Shown piece by piece: positions 52,276 to 62,634 of a stretch of 64,000 nt of DNA. The translations under genes and the position numbers were made by a program. The notes beneath the pieces were generated by a model. The model saw nothing but the letters and a program-made list of their open reading frames with translations. It ran no database searches and was not told where the DNA came from. The stretch is from Devosia sp. (GTDB lineage: Bacteria; Pseudomonadota; Alphaproteobacteria; Rhizobiales; Devosiaceae), in contig NZ_JAGIAW010000009.1 in assembly GCF_017744655.1 (NCBI RefSeq), forward strand, positions 248,001-312,000. Direction: 5' to 3'. Each line of letters starts with the position of its first letter. Within the stretch, counting starts at the first letter, position 1.

Positions 52276-54768
52276 ATGCGCCGCTTCTCCCTGCCGATTG
52301 CCCGGAAACTGCCCCTGGCCCTGCTTGGCTCCGCTCTTCTGGTCAGTGTCGGCGTCGGCCTGGCGAGCTATCTCATCGGCTCCCAGGCGCTGCGGGCCTC
52401 GGCGGAAAACACCCTTTCCACCCTCGCCTCGGAACGCGCCCGCCAGGTCTCCTCCTATATTCACGGCGTCGAGGAAGACCTCATCGCCACCTCGCGTTCG
52501 GCCGATACGCAGCAAGCCCTGCGCGACTTTGCCGGTGCCTGGCTGCAGTTCAAGGTCGATCCGACCGCTGAAGTCCGCAAACTTTACGTCGACGACAATC
52601 CCAACAAGGACAATCTGTCGGCCCTCGACACGTTGGGCACCACCGGCGCCTATGACGTCACGCATACGCGCTTCCATCCGGTTTTTCGCAACAAGGCGAC
52701 CGCTCGGAGCTATCGCGACTTCTACCTGATGGATCTGAAGGGCTTTGTCGTCTACTCGTTGACCAAGGGCCAGGAATTCGGCACCAGTCTTGCCGAGGGC
52801 AGCCCTCTTGCCTCGACCGGCCTTGGCCGCGTTTTCGCTGGGGCGGTCGCCATCGAAAACGACAATGACATGGCCTTTGCCGATTTCGAGCCCTATGCCC
52901 CGGCCGCAGGCCTTCCCGCGAGCTTCTTTGCCAAAGCGGTCTTCAACGCCCAAGGCCGCAAGATCGGCGTCGTCGCCTATCAGCTCCCCTCCACCGTCCT
53001 TGATGGCGTCGTGGGTGACCGCACTGGCCTTGGCGAAAGCGGCGAAGTCATCGTCGTCGGCTCCAACGGCCTTCTGCGTTCGGACTCCATCTTTACCCCT
53101 GACAATGATGCGCTGGTCACCGGCTTTGCCGGTCCCGTGCTGAATGCCGCGATCGCGGGTGCCCACACGATCGGGGAAACCACCGACTATCGCGCGACCC
53201 CGATGCTGGTCGCCAGCGCGCCGATTGCCACCAAGGGCGAGCCCTGGGCCGCCGTCGCCGTCATGGCTCAGGACGAGGTCCTGGCCCCCGTCGCCGAGAT
53301 GCGCAACATGATGCTGGCCATCGGCGCAGGCCTCCTCGCTGTTGTGGCCGTCCTGAGCCTCCTCTTCTCGCGCTCCATCACCAAGCCGATCACCCGCCTC
53401 ACCGGCACGATGGAAACCGTCGCATCCGGCGATTTCGATGCTGACGTCCCCGGCACCGCCCGCAGCGACGAGCTGGGCGCCATGGCCCGTGCAGTGGAAG
53501 TGTTCCGCGAGAACGGTCGCAAGATCAGCCAGTTGACCGAAGCCGAAGCCGCCCAGGCCCTACGCAACCAGGCCGAGCGCGCCGAGATGATGGTGACGCT
53601 GCAGCGCGCCTTTGGCGATGTCGTGGAAGCTGCCGTCTCAGGCGATTTCACCCGCCGCGTCGAAGCCAAATTCCCTGATACAGAACTCAATACGCTCGCC
53701 CGCTCCGTCAATCGCCTCGTCGAAACCGTCGACCGCGGCCTTTCTGAAACCGGCTCCGTCCTCTCGGCGCTGGCCGACACCGACCTCACCCACCGCGTCA
53801 ATGGCGACTATCAGGGCGCCTTTGCCCGCCTCAAGGACGACACCAATGCCGTGGCCGAACGCCTCGGGGACATCGTCGGCCAGCTCCGCGCCACCTCCGG
53901 CACGCTGAAACGCGCTACCGGCGAAATTCTTTCGGGTGCGAACGATCTGTCCGAACGCACGACCCGCCAGGCCGCGACCATTGAAGAAACCTCGGCCACG
54001 ATGGAGCAGCTTGCCTCAACCGTGCTCGACAATGCCGGCAAGGCGGAAGCCGCCAGCAAAAAGGCCCGTAACGTCTCCCAGGCCGCCGAAGAGGGGGGCG
54101 AGGTAATGAATGAGGCGACCAAGGCCATGGATCGAATCACTGCCTCCTCGGCCAAGATTTCCAACATCATCGGGCTGATCGACGACATCGCCTTCCAGAC
54201 CAATCTGCTTGCCCTCAACGCCTCGGTGGAAGCTGCGCGCGCCGGTGAAGCCGGCAAGGGTTTTGCCGTGGTCGCGGTCGAAGTGCGTCGCCTCGCCCAA
54301 TCCGCCGCCAGCGCCTCGGCCGACGTCAAATTGCTCATCGAGCAGTCGGCCAGCGAAGTGAAAGGCGGCACCCAGCTCGTGGGCGCTGCGGCCGGAAAGC
54401 TCGCCGGCATGCTCGACGCCATCCGCGAAAACACGGCCGACCTCGAAGCCATCGCCCGGGGCAGCCGCACCCAGGCGTCCGCCATTGAGGAAGTCACCAT
54501 TGCCGTCCGCCAGATGGACGAAATGACCCAACACAATGCGGCCCTTGTCGAAGAAACCAACGCTGCCATCGAACAGACCGAAGGCCAGGCCGTTCGCCTC
54601 GACGAGATCGTCGAGCAGTTCACGGTTTCCACCCATCCAGTGCGCGAAGCCGAAACGACCCGCAGCATTAGGGGGATGCAGGACAAGCTGAAGTCCGTTG
54701 CCAACACCTATCTGCGCCGCAGTAGCGGCAATGCTGCGCCAAAACTGGAAGACTGGTCGGAATTCTGA
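52276..54768 (+). CDS. Methyl-accepting chemotaxis protein
   Basis: An 830-residue chemoreceptor. Helix 1 (about 12-35) and helix 2 (about 343-365) frame a 300-residue periplasmic sensor, probably dCache-like. A first HAMP domain follows, then a second HAMP-like segment ([20 protein letters not shown]) and the signalling hairpin with [20 protein letters not shown]. The C-terminus is EDWSEF, which fits the W-x-x-F tether bound by CheR/CheB in other receptors. Ligand unknown. The gene sits between accD and murU, where folC or tsaE-type genes are usual in relatives, suggesting insertion or rearrangement. Confidence 0.93.
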   Translation: MRRFSLPIARKLPLALLGSALLVSVGVGLASYLIGSQALRASAENTLSTLASERARQVSSYIHGVEEDLIATSRSADTQQALRDFAGAWLQFKVDPTAEVRKLYVDDNPNKDNLSALDTLGTTGAYDVTHTRFHPVFRNKATARSYRDFYLMDLKGFVVYSLTKGQEFGTSLAEGSPLASTGLGRVFAGAVAIENDNDMAFADFEPYAPAAGLPASFFAKAVFNAQGRKIGVVAYQLPSTVLDGVVGDRTGLGESGEVIVVGSNGLLRSDSIFTPDNDALVTGFAGPVLNAAIAGAHTIGETTDYRATPMLVASAPIATKGEPWAAVAVMAQDEVLAPVAEMRNMMLAIGAGLLAVVAVLSLLFSRSITKPITRLTGTMETVASGDFDADVPGTARSDELGAMARAVEVFRENGRKISQLTEAEAAQALRNQAERAEMMVTLQRAFGDVVEAAVSGDFTRRVEAKFPDTELNTLARSVNRLVETVDRGLSETGSVLSALADTDLTHRVNGDYQGAFARLKDDTNAVAERLGDIVGQLRATSGTLKRATGEILSGANDLSERTTRQAATIEETSATMEQLASTVLDNAGKAEAASKKARNVSQAAEEGGEVMNEATKAMDRITASSAKISNIIGLIDDIAFQTNLLALNASVEAARAGEAGKGFAVVAVEVRRLAQSAASASADVKLLIEQSASEVKGGTQLVGAAAGKLAGMLDAIRENTADLEAIARGSRTQASAIEEVTIAVRQMDEMTQHNAALVEETNAAIEQTEGQAVRLDEIVEQFTVSTHPVREAETTRSIRGMQDKLKSVANTYLRRSSGNAAPKLEDWSEF

Positions 54769-54815
54769 CATCACGCCGTAGCGCCGCCCGGCACTCGCCG
54801 ACCCGCAAACTTGCA

Positions 54816-54886
54816 CTGTGTCATCCCCGCGAAAGCGGGATCTCCGTTTTGAAATGGGGCTTTCCGCTTTCGCGGGAACGACACAG
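54816..54886. repeat. Palindromic intergenic element
   Basis: Arms of 23 bp (54816-54838 and 54864-54886) match at 21 of 23 positions. They begin CTGTGTC and contain CCCGCGAAAGCGG, with a 25-bp loop. It lies alone in the 174-bp gap before murU and is likely one copy of a dispersed family; the hairpin at 6335 may be a fragment. Confidence 0.8.
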
Positions 54887-54942
54887 CGGCGAGAACGGCA
54901 ACCACACTGGACAACCACCCCCCTGCCCGGTTCTATCCCCGC

Positions 54943-55638
54943 ATGGATACCCCCGAGCGATTCCCTGACGTGATGCTGCTGGCCGCCGGCCTCGGCACCC
55001 GCATGCGCCCCTTGACCGACACGCTGCCAAAGCCGCTCATTCCAGTGGCCGGCATACCGCTTATAGAGCGCGTTATCGGCAATGCCAGGGCGGAAGGGGC
55101 AAAGCGATTCACCGCAAATGCCCACTATCGCGCCGATCAGGTTCTGGCCCATTTCGGCGGTCTCGTAAAAGTCAGCCGCGAGGACGAACTTCTGGGCACC
55201 GGCGGCGGCGTGAAGCGAGCTTTGCCCATGCTTCATTCCGATCCCTTTTTCGTCATGAACACAGACGCCTTCTGGCCCCAAGGCAGCGACCAGCCGCTCA
55301 AGCGCATGATAGCCCGCCATACGGGCCCCGAAGACATCGTCATGCTCTGCGTCCAGCCCCGCCGCGCCACCGGGTTTTCCCGCAGCCACGATTTCTGCCT
55401 CGCTCCCGATGGCCTCGTCACCCGCGACTATGGCGCTCCGGTCATCTATGGCGGCGTGCTGCTGCTCGGCCGCGAAATCTTTGCCGACACGCCAGACGGA
55501 GAACTCTCCCTCTATCCCCTCCTCGAAGCCGCACTCGAACGTGAAACGCTGAAGGGCGTCGTCCTCGACGCGCCCTGGTTCCATGTCGGCGATCCCACTG
55601 GCCTCGCCGAAGCCGAACGCCTTTTGGGCGCTTCATGA
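54943..55638 (+). CDS. murU: MurU-like N-acetylmuramate-1-phosphate uridylyltransferase
   Basis: A 231-residue nucleotidyltransferase. The nucleotide-binding signature is LAAGLGTRMRPLTDTLPKPL and the sugar site TANAHYRADQVLAHF; GTGGGVKRALP follows. MurU makes UDP-MurNAc in the peptidoglycan recycling shortcut, usually with the kinase AmgK encoded just upstream. That kinase and tsaE are absent here. Overlap with addB (ATGA) is typical for the cluster. Confidence 0.85.
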   Translation: MDTPERFPDVMLLAAGLGTRMRPLTDTLPKPLIPVAGIPLIERVIGNARAEGAKRFTANAHYRADQVLAHFGGLVKVSREDELLGTGGGVKRALPMLHSDPFFVMNTDAFWPQGSDQPLKRMIARHTGPEDIVMLCVQPRRATGFSRSHDFCLAPDGLVTRDYGAPVIYGGVLLLGREIFADTPDGELSLYPLLEAALERETLKGVVLDAPWFHVGDPTGLAEAERLLGAS

Positions 55639-58600
55639 GCATCTTTTCGATTGCACCGCATTCCCCCTTCCTCCCCACCCTGGCGGAAGCGGTCATGGAC
55701 GGCCGTTTGCTTGGCGATTGGCCCCGCGACAATCCGTTCTGGCTCAGCGATGTCACCATCATTCTGCCCACCCAGCGCGCCCGACAGGCCCTGGCGGAAG
55801 CATTTTCCAGGCATTCCAGCTTCACCGGCCTCCTGCCCGATATCCGCACCTTTGGTGGCGACGAGGGCGACGAAGAGCCGTTCCTGCCGCCCTTCGATGC
55901 GCCACCAAGCCTGCCGGCCGCGACGACGCTGGAACGCCGCCTGATCCTCTCGCGGCTCGTTGCCGCCTGGGCCCATAGCCCCGCCGGTGGGCAGGCGTTC
56001 TCGACGCCACCGACCGCAGCGGAAATCTTCTCCATGGCCGACTCGCTGGCCCATGTCTTTGACGACCTCGCTATTGCTGAACGCGGTCCGGGAGAATTGC
56101 GCGCCCTTGGCGATCAGCTCGGCCCGGAACTTGGTGCCTATTGGCAGCAGACTCTCACCTTCCTCGATATCGCCCTCTCCGCCTGGCCGCTGATGCTGGA
56201 GGACAGAAAGCGCGCCGACCCGTCGCAGCTCCGCGGCGCCCGGCTCGACCGGCAAGCCGAAGGCGCGCCGCTGATCTATGGCGATCGTCCCGTCATCGCC
56301 GCCGGCTCCACCGGCTCCATCCCAGCCACCGCGCGCCTCCTCAAGGCCCTCGAACGCCTGCCGCGTGGCGCCCTCGTCCTGCCGGGCCTCGACACGACAA
56401 TGTCGTCCGACACCCATGCCGCCCTCCTCGACCCCGATCAGAGCCCCCACGGCCATCCGCAATATCACCTGGCAAAACTGCTTCGCACCCTAGGCGCCGG
56501 CCCGGCAGAGGTGATCGAACTCGCTCCAGCCGAACATCCCCGCACCCCACTTCTCCACCGCGCCCTAGCCCTGACCTCGGAAACAGCCCTCTGGGCCGAG
56601 CAGCGCCCCGAGGCAGAAACCCGCGACGCCGCGCTCGCCGGCGTTTCGGTCATCGCCGCACGCCACGAGGACGAGGAGGCCCGGGCCATTGCCATCGCCG
56701 CACGCGATGCCCTCGCCAACAAACAGACTGTCGGTATCATCACGCCCGACCGGAATCTCGCCCGCCGCATCGCCGCCGAACTCTCGCGTTTTGGCGTGGT
56801 CGTCGACGACGCCGCCGGTGCGCCGTTGTTTCAGTCGACCATCGGCCGCCTCGCCCGCCAGATTCTCACATTGGCCGTCAATCAATGCGCCGCCGTCGAC
56901 CTCATCTCGCTCCTCCGCAATCGCGCCAGCCTTTTCGGCCGCAGCCGCGCCGAGATTTCCAACCTTGCCGACGATATCGAACTGGCCCTGCTGCGCGGCC
57001 AAAGACCTGGCCCCGGGCTTGACGGCCTGCGCGCGGCTCTGGCCGAACACATCATCGAGCCCCCGAAAGGTGCAGCGCGGCGCCTCCACGAGTCCCGCGC
57101 CCCGGCAATCCTCGCGCTGCTCGACGACATTTCCGCTGGCCTCGCCCCGCTCACCCGGCTTCTCGCCACCCCGCTGATCCGTGCCGCTGATCTGGCCGGC
57201 GCCATTGTCAGTGCGGTCGATCGTGTTGCCGCTGGTGCCCCGGTGCGCGGACGCGATGAGTTGCAGGCCTGGGCCGATGAAATGGCCAAGCTGACGGGCG
57301 AGGGCCATGCTTTCGCCCCCGCTGGGCTCGATGCCGTGCTTTCCGCCCTTATGCAGGGTTTTCAGGTGCGCAACCGGCTCGATAGCCGCAAAGATATCGC
57401 CATCTGGGGCCAGATCGAAGCGCGATTGATGTCGCCCGATCTGATGATCCTCGGCGCCCTCAACGAAGACATCTGGCCCGAGCCCGCCGATCCCGGTCCC
57501 TGGCTCAGCCGCGGCATGCGCCTCGCCACCGGCCTCGAGCCGCCCGAACGGTTGCAGGGTCTCGCCGCCCACGATTTCGCCCAGGCCATGGGCAATGCGG
57601 ATGTCATCATTGCCTATGCCGATCGCATCGGCACCAGCCCGTCGCTACCCTCGCGCCTCGTACAGCGGCTCGATGCCTTTGCCGGCGAGGACGCTGCCAA
57701 AGCCATGCGCCAGCGCGGCCGCGGCTGGATCGAAGCCTCCCGCGCTATCGACGCTGTCGACACGATAACTCCGGCCGCTCGCCCGTCGCCCAATCCGCCC
57801 GCCGGCATCCGCCCGCGAAAACTCTCGGTCACCGAGGTCGAGACGCTGATGCGATCGCCCTATGATCTCTATGCAAAACACGTCCTGAAACTGCGCCAGC
57901 TTGATCCCTTGGGCGACGTGCCCGATGCGCGCGAGCGCGGCACCATCATCCACGATGCCTTTGCCCGCTTCGTCGAGGAGGGGCACGACCCCACCGCGAC
58001 CGACGCCTTTGAGACACTCATTGCCATCGCCGCCGACGCCTTTTCCGGCCTTGAAGCCATCGGCGAACGCCGCGACATCTGGCTCAAGCGTTTCGGCACC
58101 GCCGCCGGGCAGTTTTTGGCTTTTGAGCGCGAGCGCCAGCCCCGCGTGCGCCAGCGCCATGCCGAAATCAAAGGCAAGATGCCGCTTCACCTCGCCGAAG
58201 CCTTTGAAATCACCGGCCAGGCCGACCGCGTCGACGAGATGACCGATGGCACCGTGGAGATTCTCGATTTCAAGACCGGCTCGCCGCCCACCCCGGCGAT
58301 GATGAAAGCCTTTGAGGCGCCACAATTGCTGATGGAAGCCGTCATGACCCAGGCCGGCGCCATGGAGGGCATCACCGCTGCCCCGACCAGCGCCCTCACC
58401 TATGTGAAGATCGGCCTCGGTCCCGAGGCTTTTGTGCCTTCGGCCTTCAGGGCGTCAGAAGGCATGCCGCTGATGGAAGCGGCAGACGAGATCAATCGTC
58501 GCCTGCAAAGCCATATCGACCATTTCCTCTTCCGCGATACCCCCATGCCGGCGCGGCTATTGCCGCTCGCCGGCCAACGCTTTGCCGGTCCCTATGACCA

Positions 58601-58655
58601 TCTGGCGCGCGTCGCCGAATGGACAAGCGTCGATGGTGGGGAGGACGAGGCATGA
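55635..58655 (+). CDS. addB: AddB, double-strand break repair nuclease/helicase-like subunit
   Basis: A 1006-residue alphaproteobacterial AddB. The N-terminus SIFSIAPHSPFLPTLAEAV and an inactive helicase-like body are typical. The C-terminal PD-(D/E)xK nuclease domain is seen in RERGTIIHDAFARFVEEG, DRVDEMTDGTVEILDFKTG. The usual AddB iron-sulfur cysteines of Firmicutes are not evident, as expected for this group. With AddA it resects DNA ends and loads RecA. Overlaps both murU and addA by 4 bp. Confidence 0.94.
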   Translation: MSIFSIAPHSPFLPTLAEAVMDGRLLGDWPRDNPFWLSDVTIILPTQRARQALAEAFSRHSSFTGLLPDIRTFGGDEGDEEPFLPPFDAPPSLPAATTLERRLILSRLVAAWAHSPAGGQAFSTPPTAAEIFSMADSLAHVFDDLAIAERGPGELRALGDQLGPELGAYWQQTLTFLDIALSAWPLMLEDRKRADPSQLRGARLDRQAEGAPLIYGDRPVIAAGSTGSIPATARLLKALERLPRGALVLPGLDTTMSSDTHAALLDPDQSPHGHPQYHLAKLLRTLGAGPAEVIELAPAEHPRTPLLHRALALTSETALWAEQRPEAETRDAALAGVSVIAARHEDEEARAIAIAARDALANKQTVGIITPDRNLARRIAAELSRFGVVVDDAAGAPLFQSTIGRLARQILTLAVNQCAAVDLISLLRNRASLFGRSRAEISNLADDIELALLRGQRPGPGLDGLRAALAEHIIEPPKGAARRLHESRAPAILALLDDISAGLAPLTRLLATPLIRAADLAGAIVSAVDRVAAGAPVRGRDELQAWADEMAKLTGEGHAFAPAGLDAVLSALMQGFQVRNRLDSRKDIAIWGQIEARLMSPDLMILGALNEDIWPEPADPGPWLSRGMRLATGLEPPERLQGLAAHDFAQAMGNADVIIAYADRIGTSPSLPSRLVQRLDAFAGEDAAKAMRQRGRGWIEASRAIDAVDTITPAARPSPNPPAGIRPRKLSVTEVETLMRSPYDLYAKHVLKLRQLDPLGDVPDARERGTIIHDAFARFVEEGHDPTATDAFETLIAIAADAFSGLEAIGERRDIWLKRFGTAAGQFLAFERERQPRVRQRHAEIKGKMPLHLAEAFEITGQADRVDEMTDGTVEILDFKTGSPPTPAMMKAFEAPQLLMEAVMTQAGAMEGITAAPTSALTYVKIGLGPEAFVPSAFRASEGMPLMEAADEINRRLQSHIDHFLFRDTPMPARLLPLAGQRFAGPYDHLARVAEWTSVDGGEDEA

Positions 58656-61600
58656 GCACAGAACGCGGAAAGTTAGTTGTCCCCTCCGACACCAGCCGGT
58701 CGCAAAGCCTTGCCACCGATCCCAGCCATTCGATCTGGGTGGAGGCGAATGCCGGCTCGGGCAAAACCTTCGTGCTCACCCGCCGCGTGCTGCGGCTACT
58801 ACTGGCCGGGGTAAAACCCGAATCCATCCTCTGCCTCACCTATACCAAGGCAGCCGCCGCCGAGATGCGCAAGCGCGTCTCCCAGCAACTGGCCGAATGG
58901 GCTGTCATCGAAGAAGGTGAACTGCGCAAGAAGCTGACTGACCTCCTCGGCACGCCGCCCGATGCCAAAACTCTCCACGCCGCCCGCACCCTTTTCGCCC
59001 GCGCCCTCGAAACCCCCGGCGGATTGCGCATTCTCACCATTCATGCCTTTTGCGAGGCGGTGCTGCATCGCTTTCCCATCGAAGCCGGGGTCCCCTTCGA
59101 TTTCTCGGTGATCGAGGAAGACCAGCAGGTCCAGCTCGTCCTCGCCGCCCGCGAAAGTGTGCTGGCCGACGGGCTTCGCGGGGGCGCTAATGGCCAAGCG
59201 GTCGAAACGCTGTTTCAGCTCCTTAGCGATCACCATATCGGCGAAGCCATCGGCGCGGCGCTCTCCAAAGGCGCGCGGCTGAAACCGCTTCTGGCCGACC
59301 CTGAAGGCGCCAAGGCGCGCTTGAAACGCCTTGCGGGCACCGGCAGCGAGAGTGCGGCCGACCTCATCGAAATCACGGTGCGCGATACGCTCCTGACACC
59401 CGACGTCCTGCGCCATCTGATCTCGTCACTGGGCGGCAATCCCCATGGCCACCGCAAATGCCTTGATGTCCTTGCCCGACTCGATCCCGAGCGCCCGGAT
59501 AAAGACACGCTGCACGCCGCGTTCTTCACCACCGAGGGAAAACCCCGCACCAATCTCCTCACCAAGACCGAACGGCACGCCCATCCGCACCTGTTCGAGC
59601 TCCTGACCCGGGAACAGGACCGTCTTATTGCGCTCGACGAAAAGATCCGCGGCGCCCGCCTCGTCGAGCGCAGCAATGCCGTGCTCGACATCCTGGTCGC
59701 CATTGCACGCCGCTATGAAAACGACAAGCGCCGCCGGGCCCTGCTCGATTTCGACGATCTCGTCACCCGCCTCGGCGATCTCCTCGACAATCTCGAGATC
59801 GGCCCCTGGGTGCAGTACAAGCTCGATGCCGGCATAGAGCACATCCTCGTGGATGAAAGCCAGGACACCAATGACCAGCAATGGCGCGTGGTAAAGGCTC
59901 TGGCCGCCGAATTCTTCGTCGGCGAAGGCGCCGCGCGCCGCCCGCGCTCGGTCTTCGCCGTGGGCGACCAGAAACAGTCGATCTATTCGTTCCAGGGTGC
60001 ACAGCCTTCCCTCTTTGGCACAACCGGCTACGATTTCGCCCGCCGCGCGGAAGCGGCCGAAATGACCTTTGCCCGCCTGCCCCTCCACACCAGTTTTCGC
60101 ACGCTCTCGGGCATTCTCGACGCCGTCGACAAGGTTTGCGCCCGCTCGGACATCCAGTTGGCTCTCCTCGCCGCCGATCCTGTACTGCACACTGCCGCCC
60201 GCAGCCAGCCGGGCGGCTCCGTTACCCTCTGGCCACCGATCCAGGCGCAAAAATCCGAAGCCGGCGATGGCCAATGGCCGCTCGAACCGCTGGAAGCCGA
60301 ACAAAGCGCCGCCCGGCAAGTCGCCATGCGCATTGCCCGCGAAATCAGAAGCTGGATCGACGACCGGCGCCCGCTGACCCAGCGCGGCCGCGCTGTTACA
60401 GCCGACGACATTCTTATTCTCGTCCAGTCGCGCAGTGCCCTGTTCCAGGAAGTGATCCGCGCCCTGCGCCTCTTTCACGTGCCGACCCCTGGCGCCGACC
60501 GGCTGGCCGTCACCGGCCACATCGCCGTGCTCGATCTCCTGGCGCTGATCGACGTGCTGCTCAATCCAGCCGACGATCTGCAACTCGCCGCGCTCCTCCG
60601 CTCGCCGCTCTTCGATTTTTCCGAGGACGATCTCTATAATCTCGCCAGCACTCGCGCCGACCGGCAGACCCTCTGGTCCGCGCTTCTCGCCTCGGCTCAG
60701 CCGGCGGCCCGCGCCGCTGCCGAACGCCTCACAGTCTGGCGCGCCAATCTCGACTTTGAACGCCCATTCGAGTTCTTGACGCGGGTTCTCTATGCCGATC
60801 AGGGCCTAAAACGCTTCCATGCCCGGCTCGGCACGGAAGTCGACGAAGTCATTTCCGAATTTCTGGAACTGGCGCTCAATCACGAGCAGAACGCACAACC
60901 CTCGCTGCAGGGTTTTGCCGCCGACATGCGCCAGCGCGATATCTCGATCAAGCGTGAGTTGGCCGAAGGCGGCGGCGGCGTTCGCGTCATGACGGTGCAT
61001 GGCGCCAAGGGCCTTGAAGCGCCCGTGGTCATCATGGCCGACGCTGCGAGCAAACCCGCCGCAAAACAGGTCGGCAGCCCGATCTATATCGTCTCCGACA
61101 ATCCGGGCCCGCTCCTCATCCACGCCTCCAACAAGGCCCAGCACGTCCCGGCCACGCTGGAGATCAAGGAAAAGACCGACGCCAATCTGGCGCAGGAATA
61201 TTGGCGCAAACTCTATGTCGCCATGACCCGCGCCGAAGACGAACTCTACGTGACCGGCGCCCTGACCCAAAACGGCAAGCTCGATGGCACCTGGTATGAG
61301 GCCATAGAATCGGCCCTTTCGGACAAGGCCGAAATTGTGGAATCTTCATACGGCACCTCCGCCCTCGTCTATCCCATCGTTCGCCCGCAGCCGGCGGCGA
61401 TTGCAGGCGACGCGGCCATCAGCGCGAAACCTGCGCGCTGGGTTGAGCCTCAGCCCTTGCCCGCCTTTGTCCCACCGGCCACCACGTCTCCCTCCCGCGC
61501 CCATGAAACCCGCAGCGATGAACCCGCGCTCGCCACCGCCGCCGAACGCGTGCGCGACGCCGAGACGGCGAGAAAATCCGGCATCGCCCTTCATGCCCTG

Positions 61601-62083
61601 TTGCAGCATCTGGGCCGGATCGATCGTGGCCTCTGGCCAAGGGTGATTCCCCACGCCCTCGAAGTGCTGTTGCCCGACATGCCGAAGGAACAGGCGCGCC
61701 TCGCTCCAAAAGCCCTGTCCATTCTCGATAGCCTGGAATTCGCCTATCTCTTCGGGGCGGACAGCCGCGCCGAAGTGCCGTTTCTCGTCGACGTTATTCG
61801 CGACGGGGAACCCATCCGCCTCTCGGGGCGTATAGACAGGCTTGTAGTTGACGACCACAGCGTGTTGGTGATCGACTACAAGTCCGACGCAACGGCGCCG
61901 AAAACGCCTGTCGACGTACCTCCGAGGTACGTTACGCAACTCTCGCTTTATGCGCTGGTTGCAAGCCAGCTGTTCCCCGGCCGGACCGTTCGCGCGGCAA
62001 TTCTGTGGACCGAGTTGGAATCATTGATGAATTTGCCGTCTGAGCTTCTCGAACAAGCGCGTGGGAATTTCACCCTCAAGTGA
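58652..62083 (+). CDS. addA: AddA helicase-nuclease
   Basis: A 1143-residue UvrD-type helicase with a C-terminal nuclease. Walker A is EANAGSGKTFVLTRR near residue 35. Motif II is VDESQDTNDQQWRV, motif V/VI lies in MTVHGAKGLEAPVVIMADAA and YVAMTRAEDELYV. The nuclease domain has DRLVVDDHSVLVIDYKSDAT with the catalytic Asp and Lys. It takes the lead strand in recombination repair of double-strand breaks, as RecBCD does in E. coli. The ATG overlaps the addB stop. Confidence 0.95.
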   Translation: MSTERGKLVVPSDTSRSQSLATDPSHSIWVEANAGSGKTFVLTRRVLRLLLAGVKPESILCLTYTKAAAAEMRKRVSQQLAEWAVIEEGELRKKLTDLLGTPPDAKTLHAARTLFARALETPGGLRILTIHAFCEAVLHRFPIEAGVPFDFSVIEEDQQVQLVLAARESVLADGLRGGANGQAVETLFQLLSDHHIGEAIGAALSKGARLKPLLADPEGAKARLKRLAGTGSESAADLIEITVRDTLLTPDVLRHLISSLGGNPHGHRKCLDVLARLDPERPDKDTLHAAFFTTEGKPRTNLLTKTERHAHPHLFELLTREQDRLIALDEKIRGARLVERSNAVLDILVAIARRYENDKRRRALLDFDDLVTRLGDLLDNLEIGPWVQYKLDAGIEHILVDESQDTNDQQWRVVKALAAEFFVGEGAARRPRSVFAVGDQKQSIYSFQGAQPSLFGTTGYDFARRAEAAEMTFARLPLHTSFRTLSGILDAVDKVCARSDIQLALLAADPVLHTAARSQPGGSVTLWPPIQAQKSEAGDGQWPLEPLEAEQSAARQVAMRIAREIRSWIDDRRPLTQRGRAVTADDILILVQSRSALFQEVIRALRLFHVPTPGADRLAVTGHIAVLDLLALIDVLLNPADDLQLAALLRSPLFDFSEDDLYNLASTRADRQTLWSALLASAQPAARAAAERLTVWRANLDFERPFEFLTRVLYADQGLKRFHARLGTEVDEVISEFLELALNHEQNAQPSLQGFAADMRQRDISIKRELAEGGGGVRVMTVHGAKGLEAPVVIMADAASKPAAKQVGSPIYIVSDNPGPLLIHASNKAQHVPATLEIKEKTDANLAQEYWRKLYVAMTRAEDELYVTGALTQNGKLDGTWYEAIESALSDKAEIVESSYGTSALVYPIVRPQPAAIAGDAAISAKPARWVEPQPLPAFVPPATTSPSRAHETRSDEPALATAAERVRDAETARKSGIALHALLQHLGRIDRGLWPRVIPHALEVLLPDMPKEQARLAPKALSILDSLEFAYLFGADSRAEVPFLVDVIRDGEPIRLSGRIDRLVVDDHSVLVIDYKSDATAPKTPVDVPPRYVTQLSLYALVASQLFPGRTVRAAILWTELESLMNLPSELLEQARGNFTLK

Positions 62084-62162
62084 ACGATCTTGTCCTAAGG
62101 CTGGACTCTCACCAGCTTTGGGAGCAAACAACCCACCGCTTTCAACCCAAAAGGCACAATAA

Positions 62163-62486
62163 ATGACGAAGCACGTTTCCGACGCCACGTTTGGCGAGGA
62201 AGTCCTCAACTCCCAAGAGCCCGTTCTGGTTGACTTCTGGGCCGAGTGGTGCGGGCCCTGCCGGGCGATCGCCCCCGTCCTTGATGAGCTCTCCCAGGAA
62301 CTCTCGGGCAAGGTGAAGATCGTCAAGCTCAATGTCGACGAAAACCCGTCGACCACCGTGAAGTACGGCGTCCGCTCCATCCCGACCATGATTCTCTTCA
62401 AGAACGGCGAAGCCGCCGACATGAAGATCGGTGCCGGCACCCCCAAGGCTGGCCTCACCAAGTGGCTCGAAGGCCACGCCGCCTAA
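62163..62486 (+). CDS. trxA: Thioredoxin (WCGPC)
   Basis: A 107-residue thioredoxin with active site Trp29-Cys30-Gly-Pro-Cys33 and the cis-Pro loop [11 protein letters not shown]. It is the general cytoplasmic disulfide reductase and follows addA, as in most Rhizobiales. A strong terminator separates it from a second thioredoxin gene. Confidence 0.95.
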   Translation: MTKHVSDATFGEEVLNSQEPVLVDFWAEWCGPCRAIAPVLDELSQELSGKVKIVKLNVDENPSTTVKYGVRSIPTMILFKNGEAADMKIGAGTPKAGLTKWLEGHAA

Positions 62487-62508
62487 GAGTGAGCGATATA
62501 ACTAATGC

Positions 62509-62547
62509 AAAGCACCGCCGGACCTGTCCGGCGGTGCTTTTTTGTTT
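62509..62547 (+). terminator. Rho-independent terminator after trxA
   Basis: AAAGCACCGCCGGA-CCTG-TCCGGCGGTGCTTT is followed by a T run. The 14-bp perfect stem is the strongest terminator in the window. Confidence 0.93.
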
Positions 62548-62634
62548 GGCGGCTCAAAAGCATAAAACGCCATTTCTTCCCTCGGCCGGCAATCGCGCCT
62601 AACTTCATCGCCCATAGCCGATGAAAGGTGACCC

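Noticed and set aside
54016-55584. A 522-codon minus-strand open frame across the chemoreceptor, repeat and murU
   Set aside because: It crosses two real genes and an intergenic palindrome; the composition is that of a shadow frame.
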